Source: Cristatella mucedo
Lineage: Eukaryota; Bryozoa; Phylactolaemata; Cristatellidae
Reading direction: 5' to 3'
NCBI GenBank assembly: GCA_009760855.2
Contig: WPIO01000240.1
Location: forward strand, 1-62,000
DNA length: 62,000 bases
Positions 27,566-41,900 of the stretch are shown piece by piece. Made by a program: the position numbers and the translations under genes. The notes beneath the pieces were generated by a model that made no database searches, was not told where the DNA came from, and saw only the letters and a program-made list of their open reading frames with translations. The first letter of the stretch is position 1, and every line of letters starts with the position of its first letter.

Positions 27566-29978
27566 TTCCAGAAGAAAAGACGCGTAAATGGTTTGAGCAG
27601 AGTAGATAACTTACTCTGAACGCCGATGTTTTGAAGATTCTACCAGCATGATATCGAAGTATTCATTGAAACTTATTATAACACTAAAGGGTATACATTT
27701 CTGGAAGAAAGATGCGTAAATGGTTTTAGCAGAGCAAATAACTTACTCGGAACGCCGGAGGTGTGAAGGATGTACCAGCGGGATAACGGAGTATGTATTA
27801 AGAGTAATATTTCAACACTAAATGATATATATATTTCCGAAAGAAACAGGGAGCGAAAACAGTTTCAGCAGGGGAGATGAGTTACCTGAAACGCCTGCGG
27901 TTTGAAGCATCTACCAGGGGGCTAATAAATTAATTTTTAAGATATATAATAATACTAGAAGATATGAGTTGATGGAAGAAAAGACGCAAAGATATTTTGT
28001 GCAGGGAAACTAACTTACCCGAAAAGTCGGCGGTTTAAAGGACCTACCAACGGGTTAACAAAGTACTAATTGAGACTAATTATATCACTAAAGGATATAT
28101 AGATTTCTTGAAGAAAAAAGGAGCGTTAACAGTTTCAGCAGGGGGATAAGATACTTGCAACGCCTGCTGTTTGAAGGGATCTACCAGTGAGTTTATGATT
28201 TTATTTTTTTTTGAGACTCTTATTTACGCTAACAAATTTTTTCCGGATAAAAGACGCGTAAATCGTATTAGCAGGGGGATCACTTACTCGAAAAACAGGC
28301 GGTTTGAACGGTCTACCGTTAGGATAACGAAGTATTGGTTGAGACAACTAATAATACTAAAAGATTTACAAATTGGACAGCAAAGACGCGTAAACGGCTA
28401 AGGGAGGGCAGAAAACTTACTTGGAGCACCAGCGGTCGAAAGGTACTACTAGTAAGATAATACCTTATTTAAAGAGCCAACAAAACCTACTCAAGAATAT
28501 GTGTCCGGAAGAAAAGACGCGTAAATAGTTTGAGCAGAGTAGACCACTTATTTGGAACGCCGATGTTTTGAAGATTCTACCAGCATGATATCGAATTATT
28601 CATTGAGACTGATTATAACACTAATGGGTATACATTTCTGGTAGAAAAGATGCGTAAATGATTTTAGCAGGGCAAATAACTTACTCGAAACGCGGGCGGT
28701 TTGAGCGATCTACCCTTAGCATAACGAAGTATTTATTGACACAACTAATAACATCAAAAGATATACACATTGGACAGAAAAGTCGCGTAAATGGCTAAGG
28801 GAGGGCAGATAAATTACTTGGAACACCAGCGGTCTAAAGGTACTACTACCAGTAAGATGATTAATTATTTAATAAGCCAACGAAAATGACTCAAGAATAT
28901 ATTTCCGGAAGAAAAGACGCATAAATGGTTTGAGCAGAGTACGTAACTTACTCGGAAGGCCGGCGGTTTGAAGGATCTACAAGCGGGATAACGAACTATC
29001 AATTACGATTAATTATAAAAGTAAAGGATGTATGTTTTCGCAAGGTAAGATGCGTACATGATTTTTCCGGATAGGATAACGTCTTCAGAACGGCTTTGGG
29101 TGCAAGGTACTACCTGTAAGATAATTATGTTTTGAGACTATTTATAACTGTAAAGGCTATATATTTGCGATGGAATAGACGCTTTAACGGATTTTGCAGG
29201 AGAGATAACGTACTTGGAACAGCTGCTGTTGGAAGGTATTACGAGGAAGGTAATTAATAATTTAATGAGACTATTTATGACAATAAAGGATATATATTTC
29301 CTAGAAATAATGCGTAAATGGTTCGTTTAGGAGAGATACTTATTCGGAACGCCGGCGGATGAAAGGTATTACGAGTAAGATAATCATCACTTCAAGTGAA
29401 CAATCTAGCATCGGGATAACGAGGGATTTATTGTAAATGTTTACGACACTAAAAGCGTATTTAAAAAAAAAAAAAAACACGCGTATATGGTTTTACCAGG
29501 TGAAATAAATTACTCGGAACGCTGCGGATACAAGGTACTACCAGTAAAATAAGCGATTATCTATTGAGACTATTTATAACACTAAATGACGTTTATTTCC
29601 CAAAGAAAACACGCGTCAAAGGATTTACCATGGCGGATAAGTTACGCGGAACCTATTCGGTTTGAAGGCACTACCAGGAAGATAGTTAATTCTTTCACGA
29701 GAGGATTTTTAAAAGTAAAGGATATATATTTCCATAAAAACACACGCGTAAATGGCTGTATCAACTTGTGCGGCACATTACGGATCGAAGGTATTACCAG
29801 TAAAGATAATCATTTCTCGCGATTATTTATTATATTAAAGATACATATTTACGGAAAAAGACGCGCAAATGGTTATATTAGTAGAGATAACTTTCTCGGA
29901 ACGCCCGCGGTCAAAGGTACTACTAGTAAGGTGAGAAATTATTGTGTGAGCCTATATATAAAAATCAAGGATATATAT
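27566..29978. repeat. Hybrid B/A higher-order unit at the right edge of the B array
   Basis: The unit begins with B-type sequence and ends with A-type sequence, and it lacks the three B-specific monomers at its right end (length 2413 bp, as in HOR-A). At 27773 it already has the A-like GCGGGATAACGG. B-like markers return afterwards (GATTTCTTGAAG near 28100, GATACTTGCAACG near 28150), and from about 28230 it is consistently A-like (TATTTACGCTAAC, ATCGTATTAGCAGGGGG). The changeover is therefore patchy, with the main switch at about 28166-28230. This fits recombination or gene conversion between aligned A and B units. The unit also carries an odd 15-base poly(A) run at 29463-29477. Confidence 0.88.
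29463..29477 (+). other. Poly(A)15 replacing normal satellite sequence
   Basis: All other A units have ATTACCGGAACAAAA between GCGTATTT and CACGCG. Here the same 15 positions are all A, so the length is unchanged. An extra A also appears a few bases upstream (ACTAAAAGCG against ACTAAAGCG). A length-preserving replacement by one base suggests a base-calling or polishing artefact more than a biological insertion, but I cannot exclude a real event. Confidence 0.8.
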
Positions 29979-32900
29979 TTCTGGGAGAAAAAGCGGGCGC
30001 GTAAATGGTTTGAGCAGAGTAGATAACTAACTCTGAACGCCGATGTTTTGACTCTACCAGCATGATATCGAAGTATTCATTGAAACTTATTATAACACTA
30101 AAGGGTATACATTTCTAGAAGAAAAGATGCGTAAATGGTTTTAGCAGGGCAAATAATTTACTCGGAACGCCGGAGGTTTGAAGGATGTACTAGCGGGATA
30201 ACGGAGTATGTATTAAGAGTAATATTTCAACACTGAACGATATATATATTTCCGAAAGAAACTGGGAGCGAAAACAGTCTCAGAAGGATAGATGAGTTAC
30301 CTGAAACGCCTGCGGTTTAAAGCATCTACCAGAGGGCTAATGAATTAATTTTTAAGACATATAAAAATACTAGAAGATATGAGTTGACGGAAGAAAAGAC
30401 GCGTAGATATTTTGTGCAGGGAAAATAACTTACTCGAAAAGTCGGCGGTTTAAAAGACCTACCAACGGGTTAACAAAGTACTAATTGAGACTAATTATAT
30501 CACTAAAGGATATATAGATTTCAGGAAGAAAAAAGGAGCGTTAACAGTTTCAGCAGGGGGATAAGATACCTGCAACGCCTGCTGTTTGAAGGGTCTACCA
30601 GTAAATTTATGATTTTTGTTTGTTGAGACTCTTATTTACGCTAACAACTTATTTCCGGATAAAAGACGCGTAAATCGTATTAGCAGGGGGATCACTTACT
30701 CGAAAAACAGGCGGTTTGAACGGTCTACCGTTAGGATAACGAAGTATTGGTTGAGACAACTAATAATACTAAAAGATTTACAAATTGGACAGCAAAGACG
30801 CGTAAACGGCTAAGGGAGGGCAGAAAACTTACTTGGAGCACCAGCGGTCGAAAGGTACTACTAGTAAGATAATACCTTATTTAAAGAGCCAACAAAACCT
30901 ACTCAAGAATATGTGTCCGGAAGAAAAGACGCGTAAATAGTTTGAGCAGAGTAGACCACTTATTTGGAACGCCGATGTTTTGAAGATTCTACCAGCATGA
31001 TATCGAATTATTCATTGAGACTGATTATAACACTAATGGGTATACATTTCTGGTAGAAAAGATGCGTAAATGATTTTAGCAGGGCAAATAACTTACTCGA
31101 AACGCGGACGGTTTGAGCGATCTACCCTTAGCATAACGAAGTATTTATTGACACAACTAATAACATCAAAAGATATACACATTGGACAGAAAAGTCGCGT
31201 AAATGGCTAAGGGAGGGCAGATAAATTACTTGGAACACCAGCAGTCTAAAGGTACTACCAGTAAGATGATTAATTATTTAATAAGCCAACGAAAATGACT
31301 CAAGAATATATTTCCGGAAGAAAAGACGCATAAATGGTTTGAGCAGAGTACGTAACTTACTCGGAAGGCCGGCGGTTTGAAGGATCTACAAGCGGGATAA
31401 CGAACTATCAATTACGATTAATTATAAAAGTAAAGGATGTATGTTTTCGCAAGGTAAGATGCGTACATGATTTTTCCGGATAGGATAACGTCTTCAGAAC
31501 GGCTTTGGGTGCAAGGTACTACCTGTAAGATAATTATGTTTTGAGACTATTTATAACTGTAAAGGCTATATATTTGCGATGGAATAGACGCTTTAACGGA
31601 TTTTGCAGGAGAGATAACGTACTTGGAACAGCTGCTGTTGGAAGGTATTACGAGGAAGGTAATTAATAATTTAATGAGACTATTTATGACAATAAAGGAT
31701 ATATATTTCCTAGAAATAATGCGTAAATGGTTCGTTTAGGAGAGATACTTATTCGGAACGCCGGCGGATGAAAGGTATTACGAGTAAGATAATCATCACT
31801 TCAAGTGAACAATCTAGCATCGGGATAACGAGGGATTTATTGTAAATGTTTACGACACTAAAGCGTATTTATTACCGGAACAAAACACGCGTATATGGTT
31901 TTACCAGGTGAAATAAATTACTCGGAACGCTGCGGATACAAGGTACTACCAGTAAAATAAGCGATTATCTATTGAGACTATTTATAACACTAAATGACGT
32001 TTATTTCCCAAAGAAAACACGCGTCAAAGGATTTACCATGGCGGATAAGTTACGCGGAACTTATTCGGTTTGAAGGCACTACCAGGAAGATAGTTAATTC
32101 TTTCACGAGAGGATTTTTAAAAGTAAAGGATATATATTTCCATAAAAACACGCGTAAATGGCTGTATCAACTTGTGCGGCACAATTACGGATCGAAGGTA
32201 TTACCAGTAAGATAATAATCATTTCTCGCGATTATTTATTATATTAAAGATACATATTTACGGAAAAAGACGCGCAAATGGTTATATTAGTAGAGATAAC
32301 TTTCTCGGAACGCCCGCGGTCAAAGGTACTACTAGTAAGGTGAGAAATTATTGTGTGAGCCTATATATAAAAATCAAGGATATATATTTCTGGAAGAAAA
32401 GACGCGTAAATGGTTTGAGCAGAGTAGATAACTAACTCTGAACGCCGATGTTTTGATGACTCTACCGGCATGATATCGAAGTATTCATTGAAACTTATTA
32501 TAACGCTAAAGGGTATACATTTCTAGAAGAAAAGATGCGTAAATGGTTTTAGCAGGGCAAATAATTTACTCGGAACGCCGGAGGTTTGAAGGATGTACTA
32601 GCGGGATAACGGAGTATGTATTAAGAGTAATATTTCAACACTGAACGATATATATATTTCCGAAAGAAACTGGGAGCCAAAACAGTCTCTGAAGGATAGA
32701 TGAGTTACCTGAAACGCCTGCGGTTTAAAGCATCTACCAGAGGGCTAATGAATTAATTTTTAAGACATATAAAAATACTAGAAGATATGAGTTGACGGAA
32801 GAAAAGACGCGTAGATATTTTGTGCAGGGAAAATAACTTACTCGAAAAGTCGGCGGTTTAAAAGACCTACCAACGGGTTAACAAAGTACTAATTGAGACT

Positions 32901-35900
32901 AATTATATCACTAAAGGATATATAGATTTCAGGAAGAAAAAAGGAGCGTTAACAGTTTCAGCAGGGGGATAAGATACCTGCAACGCCTGCTGTTTGAAGG
33001 GTCTACCAGTAAATTTATGATTTGTTTGTTGAGACTCTTATTTACGCTAACAACTTATTTCCGGATAAAAGACGCGTAAATCGTATTAGCAGGGGGATCA
33101 CTTACTCGAAAAACAGGCGGTTTGAACGGTCTACCGTTAGGATAACGAAGTATTGGTTGAGACAACTAATAATACTAAAAGATTTACAAATTGGACAGCA
33201 AAGACGCGTAAACGGCTAAGGGAGGGCAGAAAACTTACTTGGAGCACCAGCGGTCGAAAGGTACTACTAGTAAGATAATACCTTATTTAAAGAGCCAACA
33301 AAACCTACTCAAGAATATGTGTCCGGAAGAAAAGACGCGTAAATAGTTTGAGCAGAGTAGACCACTTATTTGGAACGCCGATGTTTTGAAGATTCTACCA
33401 GCATGATATCGAATTATTCATTGAGACTGATTATAACACTAATGGGTATACATTTCTGGTAGAAAAGATGCGTAAATGATTTTAGCAGGGCAAATAACTT
33501 ACTCGAAACGCGGGCGGTTTGAACGATCTACCCTTAGCATAACGAAGTATTTATTGACACAACTAATAACACCAAAAGATATACACATTGGACAGAAAAG
33601 TCGCGTAAATGGCTAAGGGAGGGCAGATAAATTACTTGGAACACCAGCAGTCTAAAGGTACTACCAGTAAGATAATTAATTATTTAATAAGCCAACGAAA
33701 ATGACTCGAGAATATATTTCCGGAAGAAAAGACGCATAAATGGTTTGAGCAGAGTACGTAACTTACACGGAAGGCCGGCGGTTTGAAGGATCTACAAGCG
33801 GGATCACGAACTATCAATTACGATTAATTAAAAAAGTAAAGGATGTATATTTTCGCAAGGTAAGATGCGTACATGATTTTTCGGGAGAGGATAACGTCTT
33901 CAGAACGGCTTTGGGTGCAAGGTACTACCTGTAAGATAATTATGTTTTGAGAGTATAACTGCAAAGGCTATATATTTGCGATGGAATAGACGCTTTAACG
34001 GATTTTGCAGGAGAGATAACGTACTTGGAACAGCTGCTGTTGGAAGGTATTACGAGGAAGGTAATTAATAATTTAATGAGACTATTTATGACAATAAAGG
34101 ATATATATTTCCTAGAAATAATGCGTAAATGGTTCGTTTAGGAGAGATACTTATTCGGAACGCCGGCGGATGAAAGGTATTACGAGTAAGATAATCATCA
34201 CTTCAAGTGAACAATCTAGCATCGGGATAACGAGGGATTTATTGTAAATGTTTACGACACTAAAGCGTATTTATTACCGGAACAAAACACGCGTATATGG
34301 TTTTACCAGGTGAAATAAATTACTCGGAACGCTGCGGATACAAGGTACTACCAGTAAAATAAGCGATTATCTATTGAGACTATTTATAACACTAAATGAC
34401 GTTTATTTCCCAATAAAAACACGCGTCAAAGGATTTACCATGGCGGATAAGTTACGCGGAACTTATTCGGTTTGAAGGCACTACCAGGAAGATAGTTAAT
34501 TCTTTCACGAGAGGATTTTTAAAAGTAAAGGATATATATTTCCATAAAAACACGCGTAAATGGCTGTATCAACTTGTGCGGCACAATTACGGATCGAAGG
34601 TATTACCAGTAAGATAATAATCATTTCTCGCGATTATTTATTATATTAAAGATACATATTTACGGAAAAAGACGCGCAAATGGTTATATTAGTAGAGATA
34701 ACTTTCTCGGAACGCCCGCGGTCAAAGGTACTACTAGTAAGGTGAGAAATTATTGTGTGAGCCTATATATAAAAATCAAGGATATATATTTCTGGAGAAA
34801 AGACGCGTAAATGGTTTGAGCAGAGTAGATAACTAACTCTGAACGCCGATGTTTTTGATGACTCTACCAGCATGATATCGAAGTATTCATTGAAACTTAT
34901 TATAACACTAAAGGGTATACATTTCTAGAAGAAAAGATGCGTAAATGGTTTTAGCAGGGCAAATAATTTACTCGGAACGCCGGAGGTTTGAAGGATGTAC
35001 TAGCGGGATAACGGAGTATGTATTAAGAGTAATATTTCAACACTGAACGATATATATATTTCCGAAAGAAACTGGGAGCGAAAACAGTCAGTCTCAGAGG
35101 ATAGATGAGTTACCTGAAACGCCTGCGGTTTAAAGCATCTACCAGAGGGCTAATGAATTAATTTTTAAGACATATAAAAATACTAGAAGATATGAGTTGA
35201 CGGAAGAAAAGACGCGTAGATATTTTGTGCAGGGAAAATAACTTACTCGAAAAGTCGGCGGTTTAAAAGACCTACCAACGGGTTAACAAAGTACTAATTG
35301 AGACTAATTATATCACTAAAGGATATATAGATTTCAGGAAGAAAAAAGGAGCGTTAACAGTTTCAGCAGGGGGATAAGATACCTGCAACGCCTGCTGTTT
35401 GAAGGGTCTACCAGTAAATTTATGATTTGTTTGTTGAGACTCTTATTTACGCTAACAACTTATTTCCGGATAAAAGACGCGTAAATCGTATTAGCAGGGG
35501 GATCACTTACTCGAAAAACAGGCGGTTTGAACGGTCTACCGTTAGGATAACGAAGTATTGGTTGAGACAACTAATAATACTAAGAGATTTACAAATTGGA
35601 CAGCAAAGACGCGTAAACGGCTAAGGGAGGGCAGAAAACTTACTTGGAGCACCAGCGGTCGAAAGGTACTACTAGTAAGATAATACCTTATTTAAAGAGC
35701 CAACAAAACCTACTCAAGAATATGTGTCCGGAAGAAAAGACGCGTAAATAGTTTGAGCAGAGTAGACCACTTATTTGGAACGCCGATGTTTTGAAGATTC
35801 TACCAGCATGATATCGAATTATTCATTGAGACTGATTATAACACTAATGGGTATACATTTCTGGTAGAAAAGATGCGTAAATGATTTTAGCAGGGCAAAT

Positions 35901-38900
35901 AACTTACTCGAAACGCGGACGGTTTGAACGATCTACCCTTAGCATAACGAAGTATTTATTGACACAACTAATAACACCAAAAGATATACAAATTGGACAG
36001 AAAAGTCGCGTAAATGGCTAAGGGAGGGCAAATAAATTACTTGGAACACCAGCGGTCTAAAGGTACTACCAGTAAGATAATTAATTATTTAATAAGCCAA
36101 CGAAAATGACTCAAGAATATGTTTCCGGAAGAAAAGACGCGTAAATGGTTTGAGCAGAGTACATAACTTACTCGGAAGGCCGGCGGTTTGAAGGATCTAC
36201 AAGCGGGATAACGAACTATCAATTACGATTAATTATAAAAGTAAAGGATGTATGTTTTCGCAAGGTAAGATGCGTACATGATTTTTCCGGAGAGGATAAC
36301 GTCTTCAGAACGGCTTTGGGTGCAAGGTACTACCTGTAAGATAATTATGTTTTGAGAGTATAACTGCAAAGGCTATATATTTGCGATGGAATAGACGCTT
36401 TAACGGATTTTGCAGGAGAGATAACGTACTTGGAACAGCTGCTGTTGGAAGGTATTACGAGGAAGGTAATTAATAATTTAATGAGACTATTTATGACAAT
36501 AAAGGATATATATTTCCTAGAAATAATGCGTAAATGGTTCGTTTAGGAGAGATACTTATTCGGAACGCCGGCGGATGAAAGGTATTACGAGTAAGATAAT
36601 CATCACTTCAAGTGAACAATCTAGCATCGGGATAACGAGGGATTTATTGTAAACGTTTACGACACTAAAGCGTATTTATTACCGGAACAAAACACGCGTA
36701 TATGGTTTTACCAGGTGAAATAAATTACTCGGAACGCTGCGGATACAAGGTACTACCAGTAAAATAAGCGATTATCTATTGAGACTATTTATAACACTAA
36801 ATGACGTTTATTTCCCAAAGAAAACACGCGTCAAAGGATTTACCATGGCGGATAAGTTACGCGGAACTTATTCGGTTTGAAGGCACTACCAGGAAGATAG
36901 TTAATTCTTTCACGAGAGGATTTTTAAAAGTAAAGGATATATATTTCCATAAAAACACGCGTAAATGGCTGTATCAACTTGTGCGGCACAATTACGGATC
37001 GAAGGTATTACCAGTAAGATAATAATCATTTCTCGCGATTATTTATTATATTAAAGATACATATTTACGGAAAAAGACGCGCAAATGGTTATATTAGTAG
37101 AGATAACTTTCTCGGAACGCCCGCGGTCAAAGGTACTACTAGTAAGGTGAGAAATTATTGTGTGAGCCTATATATAAAAATCAAGGATATATATTTCTGG
37201 AAGAAAAGACGCGTAAATGGTTTGAGCAGAGTAGATAACTAACTCTGAACGCCGATGTTTTGATGACTCTACCAGCATGATATCGAAGTATTCATTGAAA
37301 CTTATTATAACACTAAAGGGTATACATTTCTAGAAGAAAAGATGCGTAAATGGTTTTAGCAGGGCAAATAATTTACTCGGAACGCCGGAGGTTTGAAGGA
37401 TGTACTAGCGGGATAACGGAGTATGTATTAAGAGTAATATTTCAACACTGAACGATATATATATTTCCGAAAGAAACTGGGAGCCAAAACAGTCTCAGAA
37501 GGATAGATGAGTTACCTGAAACGCCTGCGGTTTAAAGCATCTACCAGAGGGCTAATGAATTAATTTTTAAGACATATAAAAATACTAGAAGATATGAGTT
37601 GACGGAAGAAAAGACGCGTAGATATTTTGTGCAGGGAAAATAACTTACTCGAAAAGTCGGCGGTTTAAAAGACCTACCAACGGGTTAACAAAGTACTAAT
37701 TGAGACTAATTATATCACTAAAGGATATATAGATTTCAGGAAGAAAAAAGGAGCGTTAACAGTTTCAGCAGGGGGATAAGATACCTGCAACGCCTGCTGT
37801 TTGAAGGGTCTACCAGTAAATTTATGATTTGTTTGTTGAGACTCTTATTTACGCTAACAACTTATTTCCGGATAAAAGACGCGTAAATCGTATTAGCAGG
37901 GGGATCACTTACTCGAAAAACAGGCGGTTTGAACGGTCTACCGTTAGGATAACGAAGTATTGGTTGAGACAAACTAATAATAATACTAAAAGATTTACAA
38001 ATTGGACAGCAAAGACGCGTAAACGGCTAAGGGAGGGCAGAAAACTTACTTGGAGCACCAGCGGTCGAAAGGTACTACTAGTAAGATAATACCTTATTTA
38101 AAGAGCCAACAAAACCTACTCAAGAATATGTGTCCGGAAGAAAAGACGCGTAAATAGTTTGAGCAGAGTAGACCACTTATTTGGAACGCCGATGTTTTGA
38201 AGATTCTACCAGCATGATATCGAATTATTCATTGAGACTGATTATAACACTAATGGGTATACATTTCTGGTAGAAAAGATGCGTAAATGATTTTAGCAGG
38301 GCAAATAACTTACTCGAAACGCGGACGGTTTGAACGATCTACCCTTAGCATAACGAAGTATTTATTGACACAACTAATAACACCAAAAGATATACAAATT
38401 GGACAGAAAAGTCGCGTAAATGGCTAAGGGAGGGCAAATAAATTACTTGGAACACCAGCGGTCTAAAGGTACTACCAGTAAGATAATTAATTATTTAATA
38501 AGCCAACGAAAATGACTCAAGAATATGTTTCCGGAAGAAAAGACGCGTAAATGGTTTGAGCAGAGTACATAACTTACTCGGAAGGCCGGCGGTTTGAAGG
38601 ATCTACAAGCGGGATAACGAACTATCAATTACGATTAATTATAAAAGTAAAGGATGTATGTTTTCGCAAGGTAAGATGCGTACATGATTTTTCCGGAGAG
38701 GATAACGTCTTCAGAACGGCTTTGGGTGCAAGGTACTACCTGTAAGATAATTATGTTTTGAGAGTATAACTGCAAAGGCTATATATTTGCGATGGAATAG
38801 ACGCTTTAACGGATTTTGCAGGAGAGATAACGTACTTGGAACAGCTGCTGTTGGAAGGTATTACGAGGAAGGTAATTAATAATTTAATGAGACTATTTAT

Positions 38901-41900
38901 GACAATAAAGGATATATATTTCCTAGAAATAATGCGTAAATGGTTCGTTTAGGAGAGATACTTATTCGTAACGAACGCCGGCGGATGAAAGGTATTACGA
39001 GTAAGATAATCATCACTTCAAGTGAACAATCTAGCATCGGGGCAACGAGGGATTTATTGTAAATGTTTACGACACTAAAGCGTATTTATTACCGGAACAA
39101 AACACGCGTATATGGTTTTACCAGGTGAAATAAATTACTCGGAACGCTGCGGATACAAGGTACTACCAGTAAAAAATAAGCGATTATCTATTGAGACTAT
39201 TTATAACACTAAATGACGTTTATTTCCCAAAGAAAACACGCGTCAAAGGATTTACCATGGCGGATAAGTTACGCGGAACTTATTCGGTTTGAAGGCACTA
39301 CCAGGAAGATAGTTAATTCTTTCACGAGAGGATTTTTAAAAGTAAAGGATATATATTTCCATAAAAACACGCGTAAATGGCTGTATCAACTTGTGCGGCA
39401 CAATTACGGATCGAAGGTATTACCAGTAAGATAATAATCATTTCTCGCGATTATTTATTATATTAAAGATACATATTTACGGAAAAAGACGCGCAAATGG
39501 TTATATTAGTAGAGATAACTTTCTCGGAACGCCCGCGGTCAAAGGTACTACTAGTAAGGTGAGAAATTATTGTGTGAGCCTATATATAAAAATCAAGGAT
39601 ATATATTTCTGGAAGAAGAAAAGACGCGTAAATGGTTTGAGCAGAGTAGATAACTAACTCTGAACGCCGATGTTTTGATGACTCTACCAGCATGATATCG
39701 AAGTATTCATTGAAACTTATTATAACACTAAAGGGTATACATTTCTAGAAGAAAAGATGCGTAAATGGTTTTAGCAGGGCAAATAATTTACTCGGAACGC
39801 CGGAGGTTTGAAGGATGTACTAGCGGGATAACGGAGTATGTATTAAGAGTAATATTTCAACACTGAACGATATATATATTTCCGAAAGAAACTGGGAGCG
39901 AAAAACAGTCTCAGAAGGATAGATGAGTTACCTGAAACGCCTGCGGTTTAAAGCATCTACCAGAGGGCTAATGAATTAATTTTTAAGACATATAAAAATA
40001 CTAGAAGATATGAGTTGACGGAAGAAAAGACGCGTAGATATTTTGTGCAGGGAAAATAACTTACTCGAAAAGTCGGCGGTTTAAAAGACCTACCAACGGG
40101 TTAACAAAGTACTAATTGAGACTAATTATATCACTAAAGGATATATAGATTTCAGGAAGAAAAAAGGAGCGTTAACAGTTTCAGCAGGGGGATAAGATAC
40201 CTGCAACGCCTGCTGTTTGAAGGGTCTACCAGTAAATTTATGATTTGTTTGTTGAGACTCTTATTTACGCTAACAACTTATTTCCGGATAAAAGACGCGT
40301 AAATCGTATTAGCAGGGGGATCACTTACTCGAAAAACAGGCGGTTTGAACGGTCTACCGTTAGGATAACGAAGTATTGGTTGAGACAACTAATAATACTA
40401 AGAGATTTACAAATTGGACAGCAAAGACGCGTAAACGGCTAAGGGAGGGCAGAAAACTTTACTTGAAGCACCAGCGGTCGAAAGGTACTACTAGTAAGAT
40501 AATACCTTATTTAAAGAGCCAACAAAACCTACTCAAGAATATGTGTCCGGAAGAAAAGACGCGTAAATAGTTTGAGCAGAGTAGACCACTTATTTGGAAC
40601 GCCGATGTTTTGAAGATTCTACCAGCATGATATCGAATTATTCATTGAGACTGATTATAACACTAATGGGTATACATTTCTGGTAGAAAAGATGCGTAAA
40701 TGATTTTAGCAGGGCAAATAACTTACTCGAAACGCGGACGGTTTGAACGATCTACCCTTAGCATAACGAAGTATTTATTGACACAACTAATAACACCAAA
40801 AGATATACAAATTGGACAGAAAAGTCGCGTAAATGGCTAAGGGAGGGCAAATAAATTACTTGGAACACCAGCGGTCTAAAGGTACTACCAGTAAGATGAT
40901 TAATTATTTAATAAGCCAACGAAAATGACTCAAGAATATATTTCCGGAAGAAAAGACGCATAAATGGTTTGAGCAGAGTACGTAACTTACTCGGAAGGCC
41001 GGCGGTTTGAAGGATCTACAAGCGGGATAACGAACTATCAATTACGATTAATTATAAAAGTAAAGGATGTATGTTTTCGCAAGGTAAGATGCGTACATGA
41101 TTTTTCCGGAGAGGATAACGTCTTCAGAACGGCTTTGGGTGCAAGGTACTACCTGTAAGATAATTATGTTTTGAGAGTATAACTGCAAAGGCTATATATT
41201 TGCGATGGAATAGACGCTTTAACGGATTTTGCAGGAGAGATAACGTACTTGGAACAGCTGCTGTTGGAAGGTATTACGAGGAAGGTAATTAATAATTTAA
41301 TGAGACTATTTATGACAATAAAGGATATATATTTCCTAGAAATAATGCGTAAATGGTTCGTTTAGGAGAGATACTTATTCGGAACGCCGGCGGATGAAAG
41401 GTATTACGAGTAAGATAATCATCACTTCAAGTGAACAATCTAGCATCGGGATAACGAGGGATTTATTGTAAATGTTTACGACACTAAAGCGTATTTATTA
41501 CCGGAACAAAACACGCGTATATGGTTTTACCAGGTGAAATAAATTACTCGGAACGCTGCGGATACAAGGTACTACCAGTAAAATAAGCGATTATCTATTG
41601 AGACTATTTATAACACTAAATGACGTTTATTTCCCAAAGAAAACACGCGTCAAAGGATTTACCATGGCGGATAAGTTACGCGGAACTTATTCGGTTTGAA
41701 GGCACTACCAGGAAGATAGTTAATTCTTTCACGAGAGGATTTTTAAAAGTAAAGGATATATATTTCCATAAAAACACGCGTAAATGGCTGTATCAACTTG
41801 TGCGGCACAATTACGGATCGAAGGTATTACCAGTAAGATAATAATCATTTCTCGCGATTATTTATTATATTAAAGATACATATTTACGGAAAAAGACGCG

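Noticed and set aside
29586-30026. 146-codon open frame, the longest in the satellite
   Set aside because: Created by small indels in one hybrid unit joining frames that end at 73 codons elsewhere; basic, low-information satellite translation with no domain.
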